Origin: Trichococcus alkaliphilus
GTDB taxonomy: Bacteria; Bacillota; Bacilli; Lactobacillales; Aerococcaceae
Direction: 5' to 3'
Length of the DNA: 64,000 nucleotides
Assembly (NCBI RefSeq): GCF_003008695.1
Contig: NZ_PXZT01000001.1
Coordinates: forward strand, 285,940-349,939
Part shown: positions 28,528-37,544 of the stretch, one piece after another
Layout: every line of letters starts with the position of its first letter
Numbering within the stretch: the stretch's first letter is position 1
Program-made: the position numbers and the translations under genes
Notes under the pieces: generated by a model
Database searches by the model: none
What the model was told of the DNA's origin: nothing
Seen by the model: only the letters and a program-made list of their open reading frames with translations

Positions 28528-28875
28528 TCACTCCGAAACTTCAGCCAGGACGCCGTTTTCTACCAGGCTGTCCAAAATGTATTCCAACTGCTCTTTCGCA
28601 GCTGACATGGTTGCCTTGCCGTAGACATCCACTGTCTGCAATCCGTTGCTCGTCGTTGTGGAAACTTTCAATGTTTTCAGATCGGCAGCGACGACAATTT
28701 TCACTTTGATCCCTTGTTTATGCAGCACGCTGCTGTCCAAATCGCGGACCATTTGGAAATTGCCGTTTTTGGTTTCTTCAAAACCATTGTCGCGCAAAGT
28801 ATAGCGTTTTACCTCTTCATTCAATCGAAAGGTTTTTCCGGATCCTTTTAAAGATACATTTTTTTCGAATGCCAT
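28528..28875 (-). CDS. DUF1831 protein
   Basis: 115 residues, MAFEKNVSLKGSGKTFRLNEEVKRYTL at the start, with a compact alpha/beta body and no Cys. DUF1831 is a Lactobacillales family regularly encoded next to a cysteine desulfurase, as here (about 55 bases downstream of it). The function is unknown; the constant pairing suggests a helper role in sulfur transfer, which is an inference. Confidence 0.85.
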   Translation of the reverse strand: MAFEKNVSLKGSGKTFRLNEEVKRYTLRDNGFEETKNGNFQMVRDLDSSVLHKQGIKVKIVVAADLKTLKVSTTTSNGLQTVDVYGKATMSAAKEQLEYILDSLVENGVLAEVSE

Positions 28876-28930
28876 ATGCAGTCCTCCAAGATAACGTTTT
28901 CTCTATCATAACATACTTTTTTTCTTTCGT

Positions 28931-30073
28931 TCAGCCGTTCTTGTATTGCTTATTGTGGATGCTTTCCAGCAATGCGATCAGTGTGTCGGCTTCATCGGTA
29001 GTGTTATCCGGTCCGAAAGAAATGCGCAAGGATTCGGTTGCGCGTGGATTCCCCTTACCGTACATCGCTGCCAATACGTGACTCGGTTCAAGACTGCCGG
29101 CTGTACAGGCGGAGCCGGCCGCCAGCATGATCCCTTTGAGATCGCACTGGATCAGCATTTTATCGGAGCGCATGCCGGGCAGCCAGATGTTCAAGATGTG
29201 CGGTAACCCTTCAGGATATACGCCGTTGCATTCGAATGGGATGCCGCTCTTTTCAAGTCCGCTCAGTAAATAATCGCCCAGCTCACGCTTCTTGCGGTTG
29301 CTTTCTTTGCGTTCTGCTTCCATCAGAGTGACTGCCTCAGCAAACCCCCTGATGTAGGGCGTATTTTCCGTACCGCCGCGGTGGTCGTTCTCTTGGCTGC
29401 CGCCATGGATGAAATTAGGCAGATGCAGGCTATTTTTGCGGTATAAAAATCCGATGCCTTTGGGCCCATTGATTTTATGCGCGGAAACGGACAGGAGGTC
29501 AATGTGCTGTTGCCCGACATCAATTGCCTCGCTGCCATATGCCTGAACGGCATCGGTATGGAAAAGGATGTTCTGCTCGGCCAAAAATGCACCGATTTCA
29601 GCGATCGGATTGATGCTTCCCACCTCGTTGTTGGCATACATCAATGAGACAAGGATTGTATCTTCGCGAATCGCATCCTTCACGGACTGCAAGGTTACTT
29701 TTCCGGCAGCGTCCACCGGCAGATAGGTCACCTCAAAGCCTAACGTTTCCAGATAATGCATCGGATGCAGGACTGCATGGTGTTCCGCTGCCGAAGTGAT
29801 CAGGTGTTTGCCCTTTTCCTTCAGAGCCAACGCAGTCGGTATGATCGCTGTATTGTTGGATTCGGAGCCGCAGCTTGTGATGATGATGTCAGCCGGGTCT
29901 GCTTGGATGGAAGCCGCAAAAATCCTGCGTGACTCGTCGATATGCTGTCTTGTTCGTCTTCCCAGAGCATAGGTGCTGGAAGGATTCCCGTAATCTTCGA
30001 TAAGCGATTGCTGAATGACCGCCACAACTTCAGGTCGCACCGGGGTCGTAGCGGCATGGTCGAAATAAATCAA
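28931..30073 (-). CDS. Cysteine desulfurase (IscS/NifS family)
   Basis: About 380 residues from a TTG start at 30073 behind AGAAGGT, giving M-I-Y-F-D-H-A-A-T-T, the canonical start; a longer frame begins at 30097. The PLP-binding Lys is in SAHKINGPKGIG near residue 205 and the persulfide Cys in GSACTAGSLEPSHVL near 330. It takes sulfur from cysteine for thiolation or iron-sulfur assembly. It is followed by DUF1831 and preceded by an M50 peptidase. In many Lactobacillales this gene precedes mnmA; here mnmA is about 4.6 kb further downstream. Confidence 0.92.
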   Translation of the reverse strand: MIYFDHAATTPVRPEVVAVIQQSLIEDYGNPSSTYALGRRTRQHIDESRRIFAASIQADPADIIITSCGSESNNTAIIPTALALKEKGKHLITSAAEHHAVLHPMHYLETLGFEVTYLPVDAAGKVTLQSVKDAIREDTILVSLMYANNEVGSINPIAEIGAFLAEQNILFHTDAVQAYGSEAIDVGQQHIDLLSVSAHKINGPKGIGFLYRKNSLHLPNFIHGGSQENDHRGGTENTPYIRGFAEAVTLMEAERKESNRKKRELGDYLLSGLEKSGIPFECNGVYPEGLPHILNIWLPGMRSDKMLIQCDLKGIMLAAGSACTAGSLEPSHVLAAMYGKGNPRATESLRISFGPDNTTDEADTLIALLESIHNKQYKNG

Positions 30074-30103
30074 TTTGTTACCTTCTTTCTGTCGCAAGTC
30101 TTT

Positions 30104-31195
30104 CTAGTGTTCAAAATAACTGTTCAGCCAACGGTACAGGCGCAGCTCGATGCTGATTTCCATTTCCTTCGAGGAATCCTGGGCAGTTACCGGACCCTGT
30201 CCCAATAATTTCTTCGTTGCTTCAATATCGACAAGACAGAAAAACGCATAGGCCGCTCTTATTCTGTTGTTTGCGTACCAGTATCTTTTCAATAATGGAT
30301 GAGCTTGTATTTGGATGTATTTTCCCTCTGCATCAGTGAGCCGACCGAACAGCGCATCGCAAAATAAAGATTCCATCACATAAATGGGCCAATAGACCGA
30401 CTCTTTGACTGGGCGACTGGCTGAAAAAGTCTGCAGCAGGCTATCGGCTTCTTCAAATTCCAGTTCCCCCAAAGCGCGGACATACGCGACCATGTAGAAG
30501 TAGTCAACCAGAAAGGTTTTTTGATACTGAGCCTCTTTTAAGCCTTCGAAATAAGCGTCCGGTATGTCCGAAAAAGGGACTTTGCCTTCGATAAGCCGCG
30601 CCATTTTCAATTGCTGAAACAGGAGCTTGCGCGCGGGCAAAGATCGGCTCACTTCCCTCAGCACGGCTCCATCATTCTGCCCTTTCGGCAGCAGGTTCGC
30701 TAAAGCCATCCAGACAGGCACAAAACTGAACAAAACGAACAGGGAGCCTAATTTCGGCTCCATCAAAAAAGCCGAGCTGTACAAGGCTGCCCCCGTCAAA
30801 GCATTTGCCAAAATGCCACCCAGCAGATAACCGCGGTAAGGCAATTCTGCATAGTCCCCTTTCGGCGGCGCCATCAAGCATTGGCCCGCCAGCAACGGGG
30901 AGGCAGCCTGCATATGATGCAGACTGTGATCCGCTTGGCTGTACTTGAAACGTCTGACTTGGAAACTGACCAGCCGATAACCGCTCAGTTTTCCGAACAG
31001 AAAATGTCCCGCTTCATGAAGAAAGATGTGCACATAGATGGATAAGAACAGGCCGACCAACAATATGGGAATGAGGATCGGATCAAACGACAACAGTTGC
31101 CCCCAATTTTTGAATCCCTTCGCAATCAGGTATCCGTACAGCATGATGAAGGCAATTGTAATATGGCTGGCAATTCTCAGAAATGACTTTTTCAT
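30104..31195 (-). CDS. M50-family membrane metallopeptidase-like protein
   Basis: 363 residues. Two hydrophobic helices (about 10-30 and 40-62) lead into IFLHEAGHFLFGKLSGYR, the HExxH zinc site of site-2 proteases in a membrane setting. Two more helices lie around 125-175. The C-terminal ~170 residues are soluble and helical, rich in Leu/Ala/Glu, perhaps TPR-like. The second M50 motif (N-x-x-P-x-P-x-L-D-G) is only partly visible as NLLPKGQNDGAVL, with Asn-Asp instead of LDG. The substrate is unknown. It sits 11 bases after gshF. Confidence 0.75.
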   Translation of the reverse strand: MKKSFLRIASHITIAFIMLYGYLIAKGFKNWGQLLSFDPILIPILLVGLFLSIYVHIFLHEAGHFLFGKLSGYRLVSFQVRRFKYSQADHSLHHMQAASPLLAGQCLMAPPKGDYAELPYRGYLLGGILANALTGAALYSSAFLMEPKLGSLFVLFSFVPVWMALANLLPKGQNDGAVLREVSRSLPARKLLFQQLKMARLIEGKVPFSDIPDAYFEGLKEAQYQKTFLVDYFYMVAYVRALGELEFEEADSLLQTFSASRPVKESVYWPIYVMESLFCDALFGRLTDAEGKYIQIQAHPLLKRYWYANNRIRAAYAFFCLVDIEATKKLLGQGPVTAQDSSKEMEISIELRLYRWLNSYFEH

Positions 31196-31206
31196 GAAGT
31201 TCCCCC

Positions 31207-33498
31207 CTACTCTTCCTCCAGCTGCATTTCCGGGAACAACAAGCGCAGGATTTCCATCGTCAAACGTCGGCTTTTCCCTTGGTACGGATAAATGTGGATC
31301 AGCATGGCTGGGTTGAAGTTCGCCTCGATCACCCCGTAGTTTGGTTCCACTTTCGTGGCCGGGACTGAATGGTCCGGGATGATGATATCCACTCCACAGA
31401 CAGCAACCCCCAGTGAGGCTGCCATCTGCACAGCCAATTGCTTGTAGCTGTCGTCCATCTGATCCGTAAAATCAATCGAATCGCCGCCGGTACTGATGTT
31501 TGAATTATCCCGCAGACGGACAGTCGTGCCTTCAGGTGGGATACTGTCGAAAGTATACCCTTGGCCTTGGATCGTCAATTTTTCGAGCTCACCGGTTGCT
31601 ATCAGTTCCAATGGGGAGCGGTGATTTTTCCCGCGGAGGCTGTCTTTATTCTTCTCCTCAACCAATTGACGGATCGTGTGGCTGCCATCGCCAACCACAT
31701 TGGCGGGCACACGCAGCAATACAGCTTTTGTTTCATTGCCGATGACAAAGAATCGGTATTCGGTTCCGGCCAAGAAATCCTCGACCAATATATCTTCGTC
31801 CTCTTCAAATGCGATGCGTACCGCTTTTTCGTAGTTTTCAAATGTTGCGCCGTTCTTGAAGATGGAAATCCCTAAACCGTAGTTCGTTGACTTTGGTTTG
31901 ACGACGATGCCTTTCCCGGAAAAGATAGAATAGTCGCGCAGAGCTGCAGCCACAGAATGGTATTCTCCGCTATCCGGAACCGCGAATCCGTTCTCCGCCA
32001 GTATTTTTTTGGTGACGACTTTGTTTTCCATAATGAGCGGGCCGATATAGCTGTCCTTTGCCGTCATATTGCCGTTCTTCACGTATTCGCGATGGTTCTT
32101 GTAGGTCAGCGAGATGAATTGGTCATAACGGTCAAGCATGTTGATCTTCAAACCTTTTTGGATAGCATCGAACATCAGGATCTGCGTGGAGAGTTCCATG
32201 TCCTCAAAGCCCCTCAAAGCATACGGACGTTTCCAGGCAGCTTCTTTGTATTTTTTGGCCAAAGATGCGGCCCAAGCCGTTTTGTCCTCTGCCGCGTCCA
32301 CTGCTTTGACCATCTGACCCGCCACTGTTTTCTCAGGATTGTGGAATGCTTCGATTTTTTCTTTGACGATTGCGCTGATTTTCTCTTCTGCGCCGATCGC
32401 TTCCAGCATCTGCAGCATCCCTTCCAGGACGGACAGCCCTTCAACTTGGAATGCGGATGGCTGCAAAGGATTCTCCAAAGCAGTGCTGTAATTCATTTCT
32501 TTCCCGATCTTCATCTCTTCTTCGCTGGCATCTTGCTCGATCCACAATAAATAGAGCAGGAAATAATGGATGAAGTACATATCCTCTTTATGCATGCCGA
32601 ACTCAGCAAACGGGTTCAGATCGAACAGCCTGAATTCAAGATAGGCGATTCCGTTCGTGAGCAAATCACGCGCTTTGTTGGCCCCTCTGAAGCGGACAGT
32701 GGAATAAAATTCTTTTTCGGCAATGAGCTTGCCGGTTGTCACCATTTCTTCGATATCCTGCACGTAGGCATCAATCGATTCAAAAGAAACATGCACGTCC
32801 GCTTTATTGACGTATCCGTACTTGCTGCTGCGGATACTTCTTGTGTACCTGTCCAGAGGCAAATCGTGCTGTGTTTCTTTTTCGAAGTAGGAGCTGTCGG
32901 CGGATATGGATCCTCCCATAAGATAGGTCATGATCCATTGGTGACGGATGAAGTTATGTGCCATCTTCAAGTAGACATCCGATTGGAACGCCTTAAGCGT
33001 CCCCGCAGACCCGGAAAGCTGATGAAGTTCTTTGATGAGGGCAGGATTCAACTCGAAGTTGAAGTGGATGCCGCTGACCATCTGCTTTTTGTTCCCGTAA
33101 ACAGAGACCAAGTACTCCCGGTACGCCACATCATCCGCGCTGTCCAACTTGGCTACTTTAATTTCTTCGCTCGCCGGCATGGTCGGCGGGATGCTGCAAG
33201 GCAACAGATATTCATCTTCCGGCAAGGACCGCAGTACGACATCATGGATAGCCGTCAGCCATTCATGCGTTTCCTCTATCGACTGCATCGGCGGTGTGAT
33301 CAATTCCGGTTGGCTTTCCGCAAAATCAGTCTGGATGTAAGGATGGAAACTGCGATTCCCGAATATTGTAGGATGGTTTGTCTTCGCGATCGTGCCTGCA
33401 CCCGTTATCCGTTGGCTTTCTTTTTCGATTCCAAAAGAGGCTTTCGAAAATAATGCCGATAATTTATGTGTTAAAATAATCTCTTTGAAATCTGTCAT
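31207..33498 (-). CDS. gshF: Bifunctional glutamate-cysteine ligase/glutathione synthetase GshF
   Basis: 763 residues, the length of fused GshF (GshAB). The N-terminal ~430 residues are a glutamate-cysteine ligase (FGIEKESQRI, FAESQPELITPP, YRFRGANKARDLL-like region, YLEFRLFDLNPF). The C-terminal part is an ATP-grasp glutathione synthetase (VVKPKSTNYGLGISIF, DILVEDFLAGTEYRFFVIG, GVDIIIPD, VIEANFNPAMLIHIYPYQG). It makes glutathione from Glu, Cys and Gly in one protein, feeding redox defence. It has its own promoter and is divergent from rarA. Confidence 0.96.
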   Translation of the reverse strand: MTDFKEIILTHKLSALFSKASFGIEKESQRITGAGTIAKTNHPTIFGNRSFHPYIQTDFAESQPELITPPMQSIEETHEWLTAIHDVVLRSLPEDEYLLPCSIPPTMPASEEIKVAKLDSADDVAYREYLVSVYGNKKQMVSGIHFNFELNPALIKELHQLSGSAGTLKAFQSDVYLKMAHNFIRHQWIMTYLMGGSISADSSYFEKETQHDLPLDRYTRSIRSSKYGYVNKADVHVSFESIDAYVQDIEEMVTTGKLIAEKEFYSTVRFRGANKARDLLTNGIAYLEFRLFDLNPFAEFGMHKEDMYFIHYFLLYLLWIEQDASEEEMKIGKEMNYSTALENPLQPSAFQVEGLSVLEGMLQMLEAIGAEEKISAIVKEKIEAFHNPEKTVAGQMVKAVDAAEDKTAWAASLAKKYKEAAWKRPYALRGFEDMELSTQILMFDAIQKGLKINMLDRYDQFISLTYKNHREYVKNGNMTAKDSYIGPLIMENKVVTKKILAENGFAVPDSGEYHSVAAALRDYSIFSGKGIVVKPKSTNYGLGISIFKNGATFENYEKAVRIAFEEDEDILVEDFLAGTEYRFFVIGNETKAVLLRVPANVVGDGSHTIRQLVEEKNKDSLRGKNHRSPLELIATGELEKLTIQGQGYTFDSIPPEGTTVRLRDNSNISTGGDSIDFTDQMDDSYKQLAVQMAASLGVAVCGVDIIIPDHSVPATKVEPNYGVIEANFNPAMLIHIYPYQGKSRRLTMEILRLLFPEMQLEEE

Positions 33499-33538
33499 TA
33501 TATACTCTCACTTTCTGCTTCCAATTTTCAATGTATTC

Positions 33539-33568
33539 ATTATAGCTTTTCTGCTTGTAAATAGTAAA
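33539..33568 (-). promoter_or_regulatory. gshF promoter
   Basis: Minus-strand TTTACT (33568-33563), 18 bases, TATAAT (33544-33539), about 40 bases before the gshF ATG. Confidence 0.7.
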
Positions 33569-33632
33569 GATGTTGCCTGCCTTTCTTTTCAATCAATTTT
33601 CAGAAATCCGCAAAAAATAACCGGGCGAATGT

Positions 33633-33661
33633 TTGTTCCTTTTTATCAGATGGCATATAAT
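33633..33661 (+). promoter_or_regulatory. rarA promoter
   Basis: TTGTTC (33633-33638), 17 bases, TATAAT (33656-33661), about 26 bases before the rarA ATG. Confidence 0.8.
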
Positions 33662-33687
33662 GGGTAGAGAAAAAGGAGCGGAGATCA

Positions 33688-34959
33688 ATGAAACAACCTT
33701 TAGCATACCGTATGCGTCCCGTCCACATCGACGAAGTCATCGGCCAAAGCCATCTGGTCGGCGAGAATAAAATCATCCGCCGCATGGTCGATGCCAAGAT
33801 GCTTTCTTCCATGATACTGTACGGCCCACCAGGAATCGGCAAAACCAGCATTGCGAGCGCCATCGCCGGATCGACGCATTCGGCTTTCCGCCAATTGAAC
33901 GCCGCCACCGACACAAAAAAAGACCTGCAGATAGTCGTGGAGGAAGCCAAATTTTCCGGCCAGGTCATCCTCTTGTTGGATGAGGTGCATCGGTTGGACA
34001 AACCCAAGCAGGATTTTCTCTTGCCTCACCTTGAAAGCGGCCAGGTCATCCTGATCGGCGCCACCACCGAAAATCCATACATCAGCATCAGTCCCGCTAT
34101 CCGGAGCCGGACCCAAATTTTCGAATTGAAGTCCCTTACCACTCAGGATGTCATATTGGCGCTGGAACGGGCCATTGCGGATGAAAAACGCGGTTTGGGG
34201 AAAGAAAAGATCGTGATCGACGAAGATGCCTTGCTTCATTTCGCCAGAAGCACGATGGGCGACGTGCGTGGCTCGCTGAACGCCTTGGAATTGGCTGCCC
34301 TATCCACCAAACCGGATGCAGATGGCACCATCCATATCACCTTGGACATCGCCGAGGAGTGTGTCCAAAAGAAGGCTTTGGTCCACGATAAGAACGGCGA
34401 TGCCCATTACGATGTTATATCAGCCTTCCAAAAATCGATCCGCGGCAGCGACGTCGATGCGGCCATGCATTATCTGGCCAGGCTGCTGGAAGCCGGCGAA
34501 TTGCTGATTGCCTGCAGACGTTTGATGGTCTGTGCCTACGAAGACATCGGCTTAGGCAATCCGCAGGCAGTATCCCGGACCGTTTTGGCCGTTCAGGCTG
34601 CTGAAAAATTAGGCTTGCCGGAAGCCCGCATTCCCTTGGCCAACGCTGTCGTCGATCTGGCCCTTTCGCCGAAATCCAATTCGGCCTATCTGGCCTTGGA
34701 CAGTGCTCTCGCCGACGTGCGCGCCGGAAAGTCCGGCGACATACCGGATAGCCTGCGCGATGCTCATTACAGCGGTGCTAATAAGTTGGGCCGCGGCATC
34801 GGCTATCAATACCCGCACGATTTCCCGGATCACTGGATCAAACAACAATATTTGCCGGATTCGCTGAAAGATCGCCGCTACTACGAGCCCGCTTCGACCG
34901 GAAAATATGAACAAGCCTTGGCCAACCAATTGCAACACCGCTTCAATAAAGATTCCTGA
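33688..34959 (+). CDS. rarA: Replication-associated recombination protein A (RarA/MgsA)
   Basis: 423 residues. AAA+ ATPase with MRPVHIDEVIGQSHL near the start, Walker A GPPGIGKTS at about residues 47-55, Walker B ILLLDEVHRLDK, sensor GATTENPYISI, and the RarA C-terminal tetramer domain (KSIRGSDVDAAMHYLARLLEAG, CAYEDIGLGNP, YQYPHDFPDHW). It acts at stalled replication forks with SSB. The start follows AAAAGGAGCGG. A probable 6S RNA gene follows it. Confidence 0.95.
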   Translation: MKQPLAYRMRPVHIDEVIGQSHLVGENKIIRRMVDAKMLSSMILYGPPGIGKTSIASAIAGSTHSAFRQLNAATDTKKDLQIVVEEAKFSGQVILLLDEVHRLDKPKQDFLLPHLESGQVILIGATTENPYISISPAIRSRTQIFELKSLTTQDVILALERAIADEKRGLGKEKIVIDEDALLHFARSTMGDVRGSLNALELAALSTKPDADGTIHITLDIAEECVQKKALVHDKNGDAHYDVISAFQKSIRGSDVDAAMHYLARLLEAGELLIACRRLMVCAYEDIGLGNPQAVSRTVLAVQAAEKLGLPEARIPLANAVVDLALSPKSNSAYLALDSALADVRAGKSGDIPDSLRDAHYSGANKLGRGIGYQYPHDFPDHWIKQQYLPDSLKDRRYYEPASTGKYEQALANQLQHRFNKDS

Positions 34960-35026
34960 AGATTGTTTGGCAGCGTTTAACCTGTTGCTGCTGTACTGTT
35001 TCCGGATTGAAACTCTTGTGTTTTGC

Positions 35027-35055
35027 TTGCCAACGATTGATTAGTATGCTACTAT
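35027..35055 (+). promoter_or_regulatory. Promoter of the probable 6S RNA
   Basis: TTGCCA (35027-35032), 17 bases, TACTAT (35050-35055). It predicts a transcript start near 35062, exactly where the RNA's closing stem begins. Confidence 0.75.
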
Positions 35056-35061
35056 ACGTAT

Positions 35062-35260
35062 ATAGATTTCTGAGGTGTTCGACATATTCTCAATGTGTTG
35101 ACCGAACAATTTATTACTACCTTGGGATCCTGTTTATTCCGGTGGATAACACGCCTTATCATTTGGTAGTTAGAGACTGGATATTGGAGCCCACCTGCTT
35201 ATATGCGGGTTCAAAACTAGTAGAATATAACTCACCGGCACCATCGGATTTCTAATAAAG
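35062..35260 (+). ncRNA. ssrS: Probable 6S RNA
   Basis: About 200 bases without an open frame, behind a good promoter and before a terminator. The 5' end TTTCTGAGGTGTTCG pairs with the 3' end CACCATCGGATTTC (GGTG/CACC, then UCUGA/UCGGA after one bulged A), giving the long closing stem typical of 6S RNA. The CTGAGGTGTTCG start also resembles known 6S sequences. A second partly complementary zone flanks a large central bulge. 6S RNA binds housekeeping RNA polymerase as a promoter mimic in stationary phase. I recall 6S genes next to rarA in Lactobacillales, but have not checked this. Confidence 0.75.
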
Positions 35261-35274
35261 TTTTATACTTTTGG

Positions 35275-35299
35275 AGCTGCTCTTTGAGCAGCTTTTTTT
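35275..35299 (+). terminator. Terminator after the 6S RNA
   Basis: AGCTGCTC-TT-TGAGCAGCT stem followed by a T-run. Confidence 0.88.
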
Positions 35300-35368
35300 G
35301 CAGACTGGAAAGCACGGGAAAGCACTTCTTGAGCCATTATCCCGCAATTTCCTTGAGGAGGACGCACT

Positions 35369-35671
35369 TTGGTAGAATTGTTGATTGCCATTTTTTCATT
35401 ATTGCTGGTTTCGACCGGACTTTTCATGACATTGAAAGGCCCCACTGTCTTCGTGTTGGCTCCGGACCGGATCACCGAACAGCAACGCCATCAGATCTGG
35501 CTCTTTTTCCGTAATGGCGGAGCCCTGTACATGTTGATCGGTTTTCTCTGCCTGCTGACGATTTTCTTCAGGAGTACCTTGCTTTATGCATTTGCCGTAC
35601 TGATAGCTTCAGGGTATACAGCACTCTTCAGCATCCGGCTGGCCGGCATGATGAAAGATCAGGGCCGCTGA
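35369..35671 (+). CDS. Small membrane protein of 100 residues
   Basis: TTG start at 35369, 7 bases after GAGGAGG. Three hydrophobic helices at about 3-20, 48-65 and 70-90, with a loop APDRITEQQRHQIWLFFRNGG between the first and second. No recognised family; the layout resembles small conserved inner-membrane proteins of unknown function. It is probably a separate unit between the 6S RNA and the stress-protein gene. Confidence 0.7.
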   Translation: MVELLIAIFSLLLVSTGLFMTLKGPTVFVLAPDRITEQQRHQIWLFFRNGGALYMLIGFLCLLTIFFRSTLLYAFAVLIASGYTALFSIRLAGMMKDQGR

Positions 35672-35769
35672 CCAATAAATTCCCGGAAAGAATCGCATGC
35701 GCTTTCATTTTTATGTAAAGTGAAGTAAAATAAACTTGTAAGCGATACTAGTTTAGAGGAGTGGTTAAT

Positions 35770-36237
35770 ATGTTTCAAGAGTATAAGAAAATTTTGATAC
35801 CGGTTGACGGATCGAGAGAATCAGAATTATCCTTCCGTAAAGCAGTGGAAGTGGCCAAACGGAATAAAGCAGCCATCATCATTACTCATATTATCGATAC
35901 AAGAGCCATCCAGACCCCTACAGGTTTTGAAGGCAGCTTCACGGATGAAATCGTTCGCCAATCCAAAACGTTGATGGAAGAATACAAAACCTATGCTACG
36001 AATGAAGGCATAACCGATGTTCATACCGTCATCGAATATGGTTCACCAAAAGCCATCATCGCAAAAGATTTGCCTGCCGAATATGGCGTGGATCTGATCA
36101 TGATCGGTGCGACCGGCCTGAATGCCGTCGAAAGACTGTTCATCGGCTCCGTATCCGAGTACGTCATCCGCAACGCACCTTGCGATGTGCTGGTCGTCCG
36201 GACCGACCTAGAGAATAAACCAAAACCAAAAAAATAA
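35770..36237 (+). CDS. Universal stress protein (UspA family)
   Basis: 155 residues, one Usp domain. The start ATG 35770 follows AGAGGAG; an in-frame GTG at 35761 overlaps that ribosome site. KILIPVDGSRESELSFRKAVE at the N-terminus and the ATP-binding signature MIGATGLNAVERLFIGSVSEYVI near residue 115 (G-2x-G-9x-G-S/T type) are both present, so ATP binding is likely. The role is general stress survival. A bidirectional terminator separates it from ackA. Confidence 0.9.
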   Translation: MFQEYKKILIPVDGSRESELSFRKAVEVAKRNKAAIIITHIIDTRAIQTPTGFEGSFTDEIVRQSKTLMEEYKTYATNEGITDVHTVIEYGSPKAIIAKDLPAEYGVDLIMIGATGLNAVERLFIGSVSEYVIRNAPCDVLVVRTDLENKPKPKK

Positions 36238-36245
36238 GTAAGAAA

Positions 36246-36286
36246 AAAAATTCCGTTATGCCAACAGTTGGCATAACGGAATTTTT
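36246..36286. terminator. Bidirectional terminator between usp and ackA
   Basis: AAATTCCGTTATGCCAAC and its complement around a single A, with A and T runs outside. Confidence 0.88.
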
Positions 36287-36303
36287 ATTTAGATTGAATA
36301 TTT

Positions 36304-37494
36304 TTAGCTGAAACGTACGACGTCGCGAGCGATCATCAGCTCTTCATCTGTAGGGATCAACAATACTTTAACTTTTGAATCGTCAGTCGAAATGATTCTT
36401 TCAACGCCGCGGACATTGTTCTTTTCATCGTCGATTTCGCAACCGAACCAAGACATGCCATCGATGATGATTTTGCGGGTAGGCGCAGAATTTTCTCCGA
36501 CGCCGGCAGTGAAGACGATCGCATCCACACCGTTCATGATTGCAACGTATTGTCCGATGTATTTTATGATGCGATTGTGGAAGATATCCAATGCAATTTG
36601 AGCTTGCTCGTTGCCTTTTTCAGCTTCTGTCTCAACATCGCGCATGTCGCTTGATACGCCTGAAAGTCCCAACAGACCTGATTTTTTGTTCAGGATGTCA
36701 ACGAATTCATTGATATCCGTGATGCCCAGTTTGCCCATCAAATACGCAATCAAAGATGCATCGATGTCTCCTGAACGAGTTCCCATCGTGATACCAGCCA
36801 ATGGCGTGAAGCCCATGGATGTGTCGATAGATTTTCCGCCTTCGACAGCAGTGATGGAACCGCCGTTACCGATATGGCATGTAACGATCTTCAACTCTTC
36901 GATCGGTCTGCCCAACATTTCGGCAGCGCGTTCAGCTACGTATTTGTGGCTGGTTCCGTGTGCGCCGTATTTTCTTGCAGCATATTTTTCATAGTACTCC
37001 ATCGGGATGCTGTAAAGGTAATTTACTTTCGGCATTGTTGTATGGAAAGAGGTGTCGAATACAGCAACACTTGTGATTTCAGGCAACAATTTTTTGAACG
37101 CACGGATTCCGGTAGCGTTCGCTGGGTTATGCAAAGGCGCCAATTCAGCCAGTTCTTCGATTTGTTCCAGGACAAGATCATCCACAAGCGCGGAATCTTT
37201 GAAGATTTCGCCGCCGGCAACGACACGGTGGCCGACGCCAGTGATCTCATCGTAGCTTGAAATGATGTTTAGTGCCAATAATTGATCCAGTAAGTTATGT
37301 ACCGCGATCTCATGGTTCGCAATATCTTCCGTTACTTGGAATTTTTCGCCTTCTCCGTGTTTGATTGTGAAGACGGAATCGTTCAAACCGATTCTTTCGA
37401 TAATTCCGTTTGCAAGAACTTCCTGATCAGGCATAGCGTATAATGTAAATTTCAAGCTTGAGCTACCAGCATTGATAGCGATGATTTTTGACAT
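36304..37494 (-). CDS. ackA: Acetate kinase
   Basis: 396 residues from ATG 37494, which follows AAAGGAGAG and gives [16 protein letters not shown], the normal start; an in-frame start at 37566 adds 24 atypical residues. ASKHA-fold motifs: [41 protein letters not shown] and the phosphate-site [18 protein letters not shown]. It makes ATP and acetate from acetyl phosphate in fermentation. The ytxK-type gene lies upstream, a frequent pairing in Bacilli. Confidence 0.97.
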   Translation of the reverse strand: MSKIIAINAGSSSLKFTLYAMPDQEVLANGIIERIGLNDSVFTIKHGEGEKFQVTEDIANHEIAVHNLLDQLLALNIISSYDEITGVGHRVVAGGEIFKDSALVDDLVLEQIEELAELAPLHNPANATGIRAFKKLLPEITSVAVFDTSFHTTMPKVNYLYSIPMEYYEKYAARKYGAHGTSHKYVAERAAEMLGRPIEELKIVTCHIGNGGSITAVEGGKSIDTSMGFTPLAGITMGTRSGDIDASLIAYLMGKLGITDINEFVDILNKKSGLLGLSGVSSDMRDVETEAEKGNEQAQIALDIFHNRIIKYIGQYVAIMNGVDAIVFTAGVGENSAPTRKIIIDGMSWFGCEIDDEKNNVRGVERIISTDDSKVKVLLIPTDEELMIARDVVRFS

Positions 37495-37544
37495 TTTTTT
37501 CTCTCCTTTAAATTGACTGATTTTTCTTATATCTCTAATAAATA

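Noticed and set aside
32566..33453. Plus-strand open frame of 295 codons
   Set aside because: Antisense to gshF, with a His/Arg/Phe-rich composition typical of a shadow frame.
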